A DNA stretch of 64,000 nt. Origin: Alphaproteobacteria bacterium. GTDB taxonomy: Bacteria; Pseudomonadota; Alphaproteobacteria; MPNO01; UBA830. Positions 42,150-51,673 of the stretch are shown piece after piece. The stretch lies in assembly GCA_022822405.1 (NCBI GenBank), contig JAJEBT010000124.1, positions 1 through 64,000 of the forward strand. The letters are read 5' to 3'. The notes below the pieces were generated by a model. It was not told the origin of the DNA, ran no database searches, and saw only the letters and a list, made by a program, of their open reading frames with translations. The translations under genes were made by a program, and so were the position numbers. Positions within the stretch are counted from its first letter, which is position 1, and each line of letters starts with the position of its first letter.

Positions 42150-42995
42150 ATGAATATCAGACCGCTTTCCACCGCCGGCGGTGCAGAGATCACCGGTGTC
42201 GATCTCTCGGAAACGCTCGGAAAGGACGACATCGCGGAGATCACCCGGGCGTTTCACGAATTCGGCGTGATCGTGTTCCGCAACCAGGACCTGTCGGATC
42301 AGGATCAGCTCAGGTTCTGCGACCAGATGGGCGGAACTGCAACGCGTGGGCGGCCCCTCGAACAGCGTCGCGACGACGGCGACAGCCACTATGGCGGAAC
42401 CGTGCACATGGTGACGAACGTTACGAACGACGGTACGCCGCTGGGTTCGTTCGGCGACGGCGAGGTCTGGTTCCACCACGACGGCAGCTTCAAGGAAATT
42501 CCCTATGCCGCGACGGTCCTCTACGCCATCGAAGCCACCTCAAGCGGCGGCGAGACCCTGTTCGCCAACATGTACGCGGCCTATGACCGCCTCTCGCCCG
42601 AAATGAAGAACCGTCTTGAGGGCTTGCGCGCGCTGAACATCTACGACTATGCCCGCACCGGCCGGGTCGACCTCGACCAGGACATTTCAAAGATCAATCA
42701 CTGGATCCACCCCCTGGTCATCCGCCATCCGGACACCGGGCGCAAGGCATTGTTCATCAGCCCGCTCATGACGGCACGTGTGGAAGGGCTCAATCCCGGG
42801 GAAAGCAACGCGCTGCTTGCGGAGTTGTTCCGCTATGTCGATGACGAGGACGTGAAGTTCGAACATTCATGGCGGCCCGGCGATCTCGTGATGCTCGACA
42901 ACCGCTGCATCACCCACGCGCGCCGGGATTTCCCGGGGGGCGAGCGCCGAACGCTCCGTCGGACCATGGTTGAGGGCGTTCCCATCTCTGCATGA
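42150..42995 (+). CDS. TauD/TfdA-family 2-oxoglutarate dioxygenase
   Basis: A 281-aa Fe(II)/2-oxoglutarate dioxygenase. The iron ligands are seen in VWFHHDGSFKEIP (His and Asp) and the distal DNRCITHARRDFPGG (His, with the oxoglutarate-binding Arg following). It starts MNIRPLSTAGGAEITGVDLS as family members do; a TTG at 42135 is a weaker alternative. TauD and TfdA release sulfite from taurine or cleave aryl-ether herbicides. Substrate unknown; position after the sulfur-related operon favours an organosulfur or ether compound, by inference. Confidence 0.88.
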   Translation: MNIRPLSTAGGAEITGVDLSETLGKDDIAEITRAFHEFGVIVFRNQDLSDQDQLRFCDQMGGTATRGRPLEQRRDDGDSHYGGTVHMVTNVTNDGTPLGSFGDGEVWFHHDGSFKEIPYAATVLYAIEATSSGGETLFANMYAAYDRLSPEMKNRLEGLRALNIYDYARTGRVDLDQDISKINHWIHPLVIRHPDTGRKALFISPLMTARVEGLNPGESNALLAELFRYVDDEDVKFEHSWRPGDLVMLDNRCITHARRDFPGGERRTLRRTMVEGVPISA

Positions 42996-43308
42996 ACGCA
43001 TCTGCCCTCCGTCGTCGTTTCGATCAAGACGGCGAAATCGGGCTATGCGCACAGGGCCGTGTAGACTGGATCACAGGAGTAGGCGGCAAAAGATCGAGAA
43101 TGCCGCAAAAGGGCGCCTCGATTGCATGATCTTCCCGAACGGATTTGTCCTCCGCGGAGAAGCCGAGTTGCCGTCGGACACCGCCGGCCAATCTCTTGCC
43201 GGCGGCTCCCGACTATTGCAAAGCGATTTCCGAAATGGCGCCGCCCGTTACCCCCCCCCTTGTCCACTGCCAGGATCGACGCGTAGGTCCAGATCGAAGC
43301 TGCGGCAG
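42996..43308. other. Gene-free interval between convergent genes
   Basis: The 313 bp between the TauD-family gene and the convergent TAXI gene show no recognisable protein, RNA, or clear terminator hairpin. A run of nine C (43250-43259 area) is the only obvious feature. Confidence 0.4.
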
Positions 43309-44286
43309 CTAGCCGCCCACCTTGAGTCCGAGTTCCCGGATCGCCTTCAGGGCTCCCGGATGGTACGGCGCTACCTCCGGCAGTGCGAAGGCTGCTGGCT
43401 TCAGACGGTTGAAGGCGCCCATGGATTTGGCGAGATGCGCCTTGTTGGTGGCAAGAGCCTTGGTGATCTTGTAGACGATCTCGGGATCCGCATCCTTGTG
43501 CGTGAACAACACATAGTCGATCTCGACGATGTTGGTCGGCTTCTTGATACCCGGCATCTTGGTGTTGGATTCGCGGACGATTCTGGCCGCCGGCATGTGC
43601 TTGCGGAACCGTTCAAAGGCCTCGGGTGACGGATCCATGTCGAGATAGACGAAGCCGCCGCGGCTCCGCAGTTGGGTATTGACCTTCCGGCCAGCGCCAG
43701 AGCCGAGACTGATCCAGGTGATATCGGTCTTGCCCTCGCCGAGCGCAAGTATGCCCTTTGCAAAGCCGGACACGGGGACCTTCTTGAATTCGGCATAGGA
43801 CAACTTCCCGTTGGCGAGCGCGCCCCGGATGAAGATCTCGATGATGCTCAGCGAGGTGTATTCCGAGGTAATGCGCTTGCCGCGAAGCTTGGCGAGATCG
43901 TAGATGGACTCGGCGCCAAAATCGGCCACCGTTGCGATGCCGGTGCGCAGTGGAAACATCAGTCCGATCATGCGCAGATTGGGTTGTGGACGTCCGTCGA
44001 AGGTCGCGATCCCGTTATAGGCGTAATAGGTTTCGAGGCCGTTGGAGAACCCGAAATCGACCTCGCCGCGATTGATGATCGGGATATAGGTGGTCGAACC
44101 GCCCATCGGTTGCGGCCGACCGGTTATCCCCGGCGCCTTTGCCGAAACCGTCTTGGCAACCGCGATCCCGGTACGGTAGCCGAGGCTGCCCTGAGGGTTG
44201 GTAGCGAATACCGCGACTTGCGCTACGGCTGCACCGGCAAAGGCAACGGCCGCGGCGAACGCTACTGCGAACAGCGGAACTCTCAT
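43309..44286 (-). CDS. TAXI-family TRAP transporter solute-binding protein, second system
   Basis: A 325-aa protein with a signal peptide (MRVPLFAVAFAAAVAFAGAA, then VAQ), an opening FATNPQGSLGYRTGIAVAK typical of the TAXI family, and the binding-site region RITSEYTSLSIIEIF. AGGAGG lies 6 nt before the ATG at 44286, a strong ribosome-binding site. The permease gene is 56 bp upstream on the same strand. Sequence differs considerably from the TAXI protein at 5429, so ligands likely differ. Confidence 0.9.
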   Translation of the reverse strand: MRVPLFAVAFAAAVAFAGAAVAQVAVFATNPQGSLGYRTGIAVAKTVSAKAPGITGRPQPMGGSTTYIPIINRGEVDFGFSNGLETYYAYNGIATFDGRPQPNLRMIGLMFPLRTGIATVADFGAESIYDLAKLRGKRITSEYTSLSIIEIFIRGALANGKLSYAEFKKVPVSGFAKGILALGEGKTDITWISLGSGAGRKVNTQLRSRGGFVYLDMDPSPEAFERFRKHMPAARIVRESNTKMPGIKKPTNIVEIDYVLFTHKDADPEIVYKITKALATNKAHLAKSMGAFNRLKPAAFALPEVAPYHPGALKAIRELGLKVGG

Positions 44287-44342
44287 AAAATCCTCCTTTA
44301 TTGCGGGGTATTCCTTGACCCTACGCATGGCCGGAATCGCGG

Positions 44343-46295
44343 TCAAGACCTCCGGGCCCCCACCGGACGAAGGCGGACGGCAACCAGTTCGTAAGCCACG
44401 ATCGCGAGACCGCATGTCACACCAGCCGCATTGACCAGCGCGGCCGCATCGAAAATCTCCCAAGGCAACATGGCACCAAGACCGGTCGCGCCGAGAACCA
44501 GACGGAGAGCAACATGAAGCGGGCGCACCAAATAACCGACCACGGCAAGCGATGCCAGGTAGGTGCCTATCACCGCGGTGACGACATTGATCAGGATGTC
44601 GGCCGGATCGCCGATCAGGATCAGGGTCGGCGAGAACACGAACAGGAATGGCACGAAATAGGCTGTCCACCCGAACTTCATCGCGGCGAAGCCGGTTGCC
44701 ATCGGATCCGCCTTGGTAAGGGTGGAGGCAGCGAAGGCGGCAAGCGCGATCGGCGGCGTGATCATGGACATCATACCAAAATATAGAATGAAGAAATGGG
44801 CCGGGATGTCGGCAACGCCGGACTCGATGATGGCGGGAGCAATGAGCGCGCCAAGTAGCACGTAGATGGCGAGCGTCGGCATACCCATGCCGAGCACAAT
44901 GCAGATGACCGCGGCGATCAGCAGCAGCACCAGTTGCTGTTCACCTGCCAGTTCCACCAGCGCAAAAGTCAGCGCAAAGCCGAGACCGGTGAGATTGAGG
45001 ATGCCGATGACGAAGCCAGCAGTAGCCGTGATCATCAGAAGCTCGATCACGACCCGACCTGTTCTCCAGAGCACGCCATAAAGGTCGGCCAGGCGCAGCC
45101 GCTCGCCGCGATAGCTTCGGACGAACGAAATTGCGAGTGACGCGGTCGCGTAGATCGCCGCCCGCTCGGGCGGAAGATTGAGTTCGAACAGGGTGTAGAT
45201 CAGTACCGCGAAGGGAAGGATGAAGTGCCAGCCCTCGCGCAGGACGTCGAGGGCTCGCGGCATATCCTCCTCAAGGAAGGTGATCTGTTCCTTGGCGGCA
45301 ATGAGATCGACCTGGATGAAGACCGCAAAATAGTAGAGCAGCGACGGGACAATCGCCGCAAGGACGATCTCGGCGTAGGGAATCTCGAGCATTTCCGCCA
45401 TCAGAAACGCGGCAGCCCCCATAATCGGTGGCATGAACTGGCCGCCAGTGGAGGCTATGGCCTCTATCGCTCCGGCATGGGTGGCGCGGTAGCCTGCCTT
45501 GCGCATCAGGGGGATGGTAATGATCCCGGTGGTCACGACGTTGGATACGGCGGTGCCCGAAATGGTGCCGAAGAGGCCCGATGCCACGACGGAGATCTTG
45601 GCGGCGCCACCACGGCGACGGCCAACCGTCGCCATCGCGATGTCGGTGAAGAACGTTCCACCGCCGGCTTGCATCAGCACCTGCCCGAACAGAATGAACA
45701 TGATAACGATGGTGGTACCAACCTGGAGCGGAATTCCGAACAACGCGTTGGTGTTGAAACCCATGTTGATCGCAAGCTGCCAGAGCTCGACGCGCGAACC
45801 CACGAGCTGGCCCGGAACCAAATGCCCGAGGGGCGCGTAAAGAATGAAGACGCCCGCGACACAGAGCATGACATAGCCGGCAGACCGCCTTAGCCCGTCA
45901 ATGACCAAAACCATAAGGACGGCACCGATTGCGACTCCGAGATCGGTGCTACCTCCGAGCCCGCCCTCGTCACGCAGATAGAGGAAATTGGCGGCAACGT
46001 AGGACAGCACGGCGAGCGAAAGGAGAACGAGGAGCACGTCGTACCATGGCACCCGGCCCTCCTCACCGCGGTTGAAGCGGACGGACAGGAAGACGACCGC
46101 CAGCGCCAGCGCCATGATCGCGGCGTAATACTGCTCGTTGACGAGGGCCAGGCCAAGATCTTGGAACAGGTCGATGTTCCAGAGAATGGCGATAACGGTC
46201 ATGAAGGCTGACAGGCCGCGCCATGTCATGCGCGCCCATGGCTGAATTCGATCGCCTGTGTCCGGCTCCGGCGTTGTGATGGCGTCAGCGGTCAT
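44343..46295 (-). CDS. TRAP transporter fused permease, second system
   Basis: A 650-aa fused DctQ-DctM permease. The DctQ-like helices occupy the first 170 or so residues, then FGTISGTAVSNVVTTGIITI and IASTGGQFMPPIMGAAAFLM in the first DctM half, and MSMITPPIALAAFAASTLTK in the second. It lies directly upstream of its TAXI binding protein, the reverse of the order in the first system, and shares its orientation. Confidence 0.92.
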   Translation of the reverse strand: MTADAITTPEPDTGDRIQPWARMTWRGLSAFMTVIAILWNIDLFQDLGLALVNEQYYAAIMALALAVVFLSVRFNRGEEGRVPWYDVLLVLLSLAVLSYVAANFLYLRDEGGLGGSTDLGVAIGAVLMVLVIDGLRRSAGYVMLCVAGVFILYAPLGHLVPGQLVGSRVELWQLAINMGFNTNALFGIPLQVGTTIVIMFILFGQVLMQAGGGTFFTDIAMATVGRRRGGAAKISVVASGLFGTISGTAVSNVVTTGIITIPLMRKAGYRATHAGAIEAIASTGGQFMPPIMGAAAFLMAEMLEIPYAEIVLAAIVPSLLYYFAVFIQVDLIAAKEQITFLEEDMPRALDVLREGWHFILPFAVLIYTLFELNLPPERAAIYATASLAISFVRSYRGERLRLADLYGVLWRTGRVVIELLMITATAGFVIGILNLTGLGFALTFALVELAGEQQLVLLLIAAVICIVLGMGMPTLAIYVLLGALIAPAIIESGVADIPAHFFILYFGMMSMITPPIALAAFAASTLTKADPMATGFAAMKFGWTAYFVPFLFVFSPTLILIGDPADILINVVTAVIGTYLASLAVVGYLVRPLHVALRLVLGATGLGAMLPWEIFDAAALVNAAGVTCGLAIVAYELVAVRLRPVGARRS

Positions 46296-46882
46296 AGAGC
46301 AAACATATACACCAACCGGAAGCGATTATCCGGCAAGCGCCGAGTCGACACCATGCGCAGGAGTGTTGATCGATGATGCTCGAGTAGTTACCAGCTGAAC
46401 GGCCGTTGAACCCGGAAGGGTGCCAACCCGTCTCGCCTCTGAAGCGAACGCCTTGCCTCGTGCATGAACCACCAACGCTGCGAACAATCCATCTTTGTCC
46501 ACAATCGACAGACGCGCGAACTTTTCGGAACCTTCTGGCATGCCAGCGGCAGAAGTATTTTTCCGGTTTGGCCGCCGGGAATGCAAGATCGGAACGCTGC
46601 CAACCCGCCGCCATGCAGAGAAAACTTGACACAACTTGCGACGGGCGCTGCGGCTCAAGCGCCGCTCGGACAAAATGCCGATTGCACAACGGACCTTATC
46701 GTCCGACGGTTTGGGCGATCAGGAAGTGTGATTGGGACGCCTTTTGGCACGTGATTTCCCACTCAGCCCACTTGTCGTAACGGCTATGCAGCGGTTCCAT
46801 CGGCACTTGCGCGGGCGATCTTCCCGGCAGGCACAGCGGCCGCTACACCATAAACCGCCTCGGTCGGAAACAAAAAGATACT
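46296..46882. other. Gene-free interval
   Basis: A 587-bp gap between the leftward TRAP permease start and the leftward livF stop. Several short open frames occur, but none resembles a known protein and their composition looks random. It should contain the TRAP promoter near 46300-46360 (minus strand), where a slightly AT-rich segment (TTGGTGTATATG) precedes the ATG at 46295. Confidence 0.4.
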
Positions 46883-47584
46883 TCAGACGCCCAGATACCG
46901 GTGCTGAATTTCCTCGTTGTCCCGCAACTCCCCGGAATCACCATTCCAGACGATCCGCCCGCGCTCGACGATGAAGTGCCTGTCGCCGATTCTGGTCAAG
47001 GCGTCGACATTCTTGTCGATAACCAGAATTGACTGGCCAAGCGCCTTGAGGCCTTCGAGGCACTTCCAGATTTCTTCGCGGATCAGCGGCGCCAGCCCCT
47101 CGGTCGCCTCGTCCAGGATCAGCAACTTCGGGTTGGTCATGAGGGCGCGTCCTATCGCCAACATCTGCTGTTCGCCGCCGGAGAGCTGATTGCCCATATT
47201 GTTCAGGCGATCGGCGAGATTGGGAAACAAGTCGAGTATGCGTTCAAGTGTCCACGGATCGCGCGCGCCCGACCGGTTGTCCGCGGTCGCAACGAGATTT
47301 TCACGCACGGTAAGGTTTGGAAACACCTGGCGGCCCTCGGGGACGATGCCGAGTCCCAGCTTGGCAATCTTGTAGTCCGCCAGATCGCGGGTCTCCTCGC
47401 CCTGGAACAGCACGGATCCGGCATGCGCCCGCACCATTCCCATGATGGTGCGGATTGTCGTCGTCTTGCCCATGCCGTTGCGGCCCAGCAGGGTCACGAC
47501 CTCGCCATCGTCGATCGAGAACGACATACCGAAGAGCACCTGGCTCTGGCCGTAGGAAGCCTCGAGATCCCGTACCTCAAGCAT
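46883..47584 (-). CDS. livF: Branched-chain amino acid-type ABC transporter ATPase LivF
   Basis: A 233-aa ATPase. The Walker A is LLGRNGMGKTTTIRTIMGM, the Q-loop IVPEGRQVFPNLTV, the signature GNQLSGGEQQMLAIGRALM, the Walker B KLLILDEATEGL (slightly relaxed), and the H-loop position is Asn (LVIDKNVDAL), where LivF relatives often differ. The ATG at 47584 overlaps the livG stop by 8 nt. It is the last gene of a Liv-type operon. Confidence 0.93.
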   Translation of the reverse strand: MLEVRDLEASYGQSQVLFGMSFSIDDGEVVTLLGRNGMGKTTTIRTIMGMVRAHAGSVLFQGEETRDLADYKIAKLGLGIVPEGRQVFPNLTVRENLVATADNRSGARDPWTLERILDLFPNLADRLNNMGNQLSGGEQQMLAIGRALMTNPKLLILDEATEGLAPLIREEIWKCLEGLKALGQSILVIDKNVDALTRIGDRHFIVERGRIVWNGDSGELRDNEEIQHRYLGV

Positions 47585-48341
47585 CTGTCGCGACCTCGTC
47601 CTCGCCCAGATAGGCGGCACGAACCTCGGCATTGCCACGTATCTCGGCAGGCGTGCCCGTGGCGATCGCACGGCCATATACCAGTACCGTGACCCGGTCT
47701 GCGATGCTGAACACGGTATCCATGTCGTGCTCGATGAGTACCATCGAATAGCGGCCCTTGATCCCGTTCAGGAACCCGCGCATGCGTTCCGATTCTTCCT
47801 GCCCCATGCCCGCTGTCGGCTCGTCGAGCAGCAGGAGTTTGGGTCCGGTCGCCAACGCCATGGCAATCTCCAGCTGGCGTTGTTCGCCGTGGGCGAGATT
47901 GCCCGCCAGCACCAGCGCGCGGTCGGCGAGTCCGACATCGCCAAGTATTTTCCGTGCCGGGTCCGTCAGGGCCGGATCCGTCGCGGCGTACCTCCAGAAC
48001 CGGAAACTATGCCCGGCATGGGCCTGGATCGACAGCGCAACGTTCTCCAGCGCGGTAAAATCGCGAAATACGCTGGTGACCTGGAATGATCTTGCCAGAC
48101 CGATGTGGGAGCGCTGCGGCGCGGACAGGTTGTTGATGACCTGGCCATCGAAGACGATTCTGCCGGAGTCCGGCGCCATCATGCCCGACAGCTGCGCAAC
48201 GAGGGTCGTCTTGCCGGCGCCGTTGGGGCCGATAACGGCATGGATCTCGCCCAGCTCGACGTCAAAATAAAGGTCTTCGGTCGCCGTGACGCCGCCGAAG
48301 GCCTTGTTCAGTCCCTCGACCCTGAGGATCGGTTCACTCAT
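47577..48341 (-). CDS. livG: Branched-chain amino acid-type ABC transporter ATPase LivG
   Basis: A 254-aa ATPase with Walker A VIGPNGAGKTTLVAQLSG, signature ALVLAGNLAHGEQRQLEIAM (AHGEQ, as typical for LivG), Walker B KLLLLDEPTAGMGQEE and H-loop MVLIEHDMDTVFSIAD. It overlaps both livM and livF by 8 nt, indicating tight coupling of all transport genes. Confidence 0.95.
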   Translation of the reverse strand: MSEPILRVEGLNKAFGGVTATEDLYFDVELGEIHAVIGPNGAGKTTLVAQLSGMMAPDSGRIVFDGQVINNLSAPQRSHIGLARSFQVTSVFRDFTALENVALSIQAHAGHSFRFWRYAATDPALTDPARKILGDVGLADRALVLAGNLAHGEQRQLEIAMALATGPKLLLLDEPTAGMGQEESERMRGFLNGIKGRYSMVLIEHDMDTVFSIADRVTVLVYGRAIATGTPAEIRGNAEVRAAYLGEDEVATDA

Positions 48342-49284
48342 TCGAGATGTCCTCCCGCCCCGGCAGCAGGCCCCACAGCCCGCGTTTGGCGAAAAGGACC
48401 AGCAGGATCAGGAGCGGCCCGAAATAGAACTGCCAATGCTCCGTGAAGTCCGCAAGGTATTCCTCGACCATCAGGTACCCGAATGCGCCGAAGAGCGGAC
48501 CGAACAGCGTTCCCATGCCGCCGACCATGACCATGATCATCAGCTCGCCCGACCGGAACCAGTTCATGTATTCGGGCGTGAGAAACTCCGTATAGTTGCC
48601 GAGGAGGAACCCTGCTATGCCGCAGACCACGCCCGCGATCGTGAAGGCCACCAGACGGTACTTGAAGGTCGGAAAGCCGATCGCCTGCATGCGCGCGTCA
48701 TTCGAACTCGACCCCCGGACCACCATGCCGAACCGCGAGTTGATGATCTTCCACAGGAGGATCGTGAGCACGGTCAGCGCACTGAGAATCAGGTAGTACA
48801 TATTCCAGGATTCGTTCAGATCGAAAAACGAGAAGAACTCGCTGCGGCTGTCGATCGGCAACCCGTCATCGCCGCCATACTCCTCAAGGCTGATGCCGAG
48901 AAAATAGAACATCTGGGCCAAGGCGAACGTGATCATGATGAAGTAGATGCCGGTCGTGCGCAGCGAGATCAGCCCCAGGAAGGCCGCGATCGCCGCGCAG
49001 CCGAACACGCAGACGAGAAGCTGTATCCAGCCGTTCGTCACCTCGTAATAGGCGAGGATACCGACGGCATAGGTTCCAAGCCCGAGATAGAGCGCATGGC
49101 CGAAACTGATCATCGCGCCGTATCCGAGAATGAAGTCCAGACTCATCGCAGCGATGGCGAAAATCATCACGCGGGCGATCAGATCGACATAGAAGGGCTC
49201 GTCGATCATCTCCGCAATCGGCGGCAGCAGCGCCAGGACCAAAAAGCAGATCAGCAGGAATGAAAGCTTGAGACGACTGAGCAT
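48334..49284 (-). CDS. livM: ABC transporter permease LivM
   Basis: A 316-aa permease with about nine hydrophobic segments. It has the family regions MSLDFILGYGAMISFGHALY, GLISLRTTGIYFIMITFALA and LMIMVMVGGMGTLFGPLFGA. It forms the channel with LivH. The gene lies 4 bp after livH and overlaps livG by 8 nt. Confidence 0.94.
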   Translation of the reverse strand: MLSRLKLSFLLICFLVLALLPPIAEMIDEPFYVDLIARVMIFAIAAMSLDFILGYGAMISFGHALYLGLGTYAVGILAYYEVTNGWIQLLVCVFGCAAIAAFLGLISLRTTGIYFIMITFALAQMFYFLGISLEEYGGDDGLPIDSRSEFFSFFDLNESWNMYYLILSALTVLTILLWKIINSRFGMVVRGSSSNDARMQAIGFPTFKYRLVAFTIAGVVCGIAGFLLGNYTEFLTPEYMNWFRSGELMIMVMVGGMGTLFGPLFGAFGYLMVEEYLADFTEHWQFYFGPLLILLVLFAKRGLWGLLPGREDISNE

Positions 49285-49288
49285 GGGG

Positions 49289-50212
49289 TCAACCGGTACG
49301 CGCGGGGAACAGTCCCTGCGGCTTGAAGAACAGGATGATCGCCATCAGGATGTAGACTAGCATCGACGCGAGAGCCGGACCGGCTGTCTGCGCCGCTTCC
49401 GAGGACACCACCTCGAGCATGACGAAGGGCAGGATCGAGCGCCCGACGGTTTCGAAGACGCCGACGATCACCGACGCGACCAGTGCGCCCCGGATCGAGC
49501 CGATGCCGCCGATGACGATGACGACAAAGGCGAAGATCAGCATTTCTTCACCCATGCCGCTTTCCACCGAAATAAGCGGCGCCGCCATCAGGCCAGCAAG
49601 GCCGGCAAAGACGGCACCGAGTCCGAAGACGACGGTGTAGAGGAAACGGATGTTGATGCCGAGCGCGCCTACCATCGGACGGTTGCTGGCTCCGGCGCGT
49701 ATGAGCATGCCAAGGCGGGTGCGGGTAATCATCCAGTAAAGCGCCCCGGCCACGGCGATGCCAACGCCGATGACGATGAGACGGTAGACCGGATAGGGAG
49801 CGTCGGGCAGGATCTCGACATTGCCGCTGAGCCAGTCCGGCAGCGTGAGCGGGAGCGCCTCGACACCCCAGACCAGGCGCACGAGTTCGTTGAAGAAGAG
49901 GATGAGCCCGAACGTCGCCAGCACCTGGTCCATGTGGTCGCGCTCATACATGGTCCTCAGCACCACGAGTTCGACGATGATGCCAACAAGGAGCAGCACC
50001 GGCACCATCAGCACGAGCGCTACCAGCAGGCTTCCTGTCCAGCCGAAGAACGTCGACGCGAAATAGGCGCCGACCATGTAGAGCGAGCCGTGAGCGAGGT
50101 TCACCACGTTCATGATCCCGAGGACCAGCGTGAGGCCGGCGGAAATCAGGAACAGGAACACGCCGAATTGGATCCCGTTCAGAAACTGCTCAATGACTAA
50201 CAGGAGCGTCAT
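49289..50212 (-). CDS. livH: ABC transporter permease LivH
   Basis: A 307-aa membrane protein with about eight hydrophobic segments. It has VLGIMNVVNLAHGSLYMVGA near the N-terminus and IVIGGIGSIRGALVASVIVG near residue 235, both LivH hallmarks. It is the first permease gene after the binding protein gene, with a 126-bp spacer that carries the 11-bp hairpin at 50289-50314. Confidence 0.94.
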   Translation of the reverse strand: MTLLLVIEQFLNGIQFGVFLFLISAGLTLVLGIMNVVNLAHGSLYMVGAYFASTFFGWTGSLLVALVLMVPVLLLVGIIVELVVLRTMYERDHMDQVLATFGLILFFNELVRLVWGVEALPLTLPDWLSGNVEILPDAPYPVYRLIVIGVGIAVAGALYWMITRTRLGMLIRAGASNRPMVGALGINIRFLYTVVFGLGAVFAGLAGLMAAPLISVESGMGEEMLIFAFVVIVIGGIGSIRGALVASVIVGVFETVGRSILPFVMLEVVSSEAAQTAGPALASMLVYILMAIILFFKPQGLFPARTG

Positions 50213-50288
50213 CTACGTCACCGCATCTGTGTCAGGCGAAAAGTGAAGGTGGCGGAGGTTGCGGAACAGGCAGGAGCCTGACAGGCAC

Positions 50289-50314
50289 GGGGAGAATCCC
50301 GAAGGATTCTCCCC
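50289..50314 (-). terminator. Strong intercistronic hairpin between binding-protein and permease genes
   Basis: GGGGAGAATCC (50289-50299) and GGATTCTCCCC (50304-50314) form a perfect 11-bp stem with the loop CGAA. It sits 24 bp after the binding-protein stop and before livH. No U-run follows on the minus strand, so it is more likely an mRNA-stabilising or partial-termination element that raises binding-protein expression over the permease, as in many ABC operons, than a full terminator. Confidence 0.65.
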
Positions 50315-50338
50315 GCAGCGCAGCGTCGCGGCCGCTGC

Positions 50339-51520
50339 TTACCACTTCATCTTGCACTTCGTGTAGTGGCTATCCTTGGCCTGCGCAAAGACCTTGTTGC
50401 GCGTGACGATGGTCGGCTTGCCATCGGGACCGTTCACGACCTCGCGCTTCCAGTAGTCCTGGATCGGGCTGTGGTTCACGTTGTACGAGAACTTGCCGCG
50501 CGGCGACTCGATAGCGGCCGTCCGCATCGCATTGCGGATGGCATCGTGATTTTTGAGGTCGCCATTGGCGCCGCGAATGCCGAGATCGATCAGCAACGCA
50601 CCGTCATAGCCCTGCACCGAGAAGTTCGACGGGTGGTGCCCGTACTTCTTGATGTAATCCTTGACGAAACGCTGATTGGCCGGATTCTTGGACTGGTGGT
50701 TCCAGAAGTTGGTGTGATAGCTGCCGACCGCATTCTGGCCGTGGGCGGCGAGCGTGCCGAAATCCACGGTGAACACGGTATAGAGCTTGACTTCTTTGTC
50801 GAGCCCAGCCGCCTTGTACTGCTTCATGAAGGAAACGCCCATGGCGCCCGGCAGGAACGCGAAGATGGAGCTGGGCTTGATTGCGCGAATCTGCGAGATC
50901 TCGGCCTGCCAGTCACTCTGCCCGAGCTTGTAGAGGATCTTGCCCTTGGTCGGTTTCTTGTACTGGCGGTTGAACCCGGCCAGCATGTCCTTGCCGGCCT
51001 GATAGTTGGCCGAAAGCTCGAACACGCCCTCAATGCCCTCGTCGCGCATCAGCTTGCCCATCGCCTCGGGCATCATGTCGTTGTTCCAGCCCGAGCGGAA
51101 GAAATACGGATTGCAGTTCTTGCCGTCCATGCCGGACCAGCCCGCGTTGGTGCTGATCAAGAAGGTCTTGGCCTTGAAAGGCTGCTTCCACACCGCGGCG
51201 AGCACGTTGGACCACGTGATGCCGGCGATGAAGTTCACCTTGTCCTTCTTGATGAATTCATTGACGATCTGGCGCCCCACGTCGGGCTTGTGCTGGGTGT
51301 CCTTCTTGATGACCTCGGCCTTCAGCCCTCCGAGCTTTCCGCCAAGATGATCTTCGACGGCCAGCATGAAACCTTCCCACTGATACCGGCCGAATATTCC
51401 TCGCCCGCCGGAGAAGCCGTTGAGGAAACCGACCTTCACGCCTTCGGCGAAGGACGGCGATGCGCCGGGCGCAACAGCGAGAACCGCTGCGGCGACGGCG
51501 CCCCAGAGAAGTTTCTTCAT
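50339..51520 (-). CDS. Liv-type ABC transporter periplasmic binding protein
   Basis: A 393-aa protein with signal peptide MKKLLWGAVAAAVLAVAPGA then SPSFA, followed by VKVGFLNGFSGGRGIFGRYQ and the receptor-family region NFIAGITWSNVLAAVW. It resembles amino acid or urea/amide binding proteins of the LivK class, but GGRGIF at the ligand opening is not standard, so leucine specificity is not claimed. The ATG at 51520 begins the signal peptide; an upstream frame extension has no such signal. Confidence 0.92.
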   Translation of the reverse strand: MKKLLWGAVAAAVLAVAPGASPSFAEGVKVGFLNGFSGGRGIFGRYQWEGFMLAVEDHLGGKLGGLKAEVIKKDTQHKPDVGRQIVNEFIKKDKVNFIAGITWSNVLAAVWKQPFKAKTFLISTNAGWSGMDGKNCNPYFFRSGWNNDMMPEAMGKLMRDEGIEGVFELSANYQAGKDMLAGFNRQYKKPTKGKILYKLGQSDWQAEISQIRAIKPSSIFAFLPGAMGVSFMKQYKAAGLDKEVKLYTVFTVDFGTLAAHGQNAVGSYHTNFWNHQSKNPANQRFVKDYIKKYGHHPSNFSVQGYDGALLIDLGIRGANGDLKNHDAIRNAMRTAAIESPRGKFSYNVNHSPIQDYWKREVVNGPDGKPTIVTRNKVFAQAKDSHYTKCKMKW

Positions 51521-51673
51521 GATCTTTGTCCCAAAGGTTTGTACGGTGTACGGGATGTTCCACGGAAACGTACTACAAGCGCGGCTGTCTTGCAAAACCG
51601 TCGCGCCGTTCCGCACACCCCATGCTGGCGGCCGGCAACGGACGCCCGGTCCATCAGAAGGAAACATGCCGGA

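Noticed and set aside
50366-51673. Long plus-strand open frame leading into the malonyl-CoA-decarboxylase-like ORF
   Set aside because: It is antisense to the Liv binding protein; only the end from the ATG at 51674 has similarity of its own.
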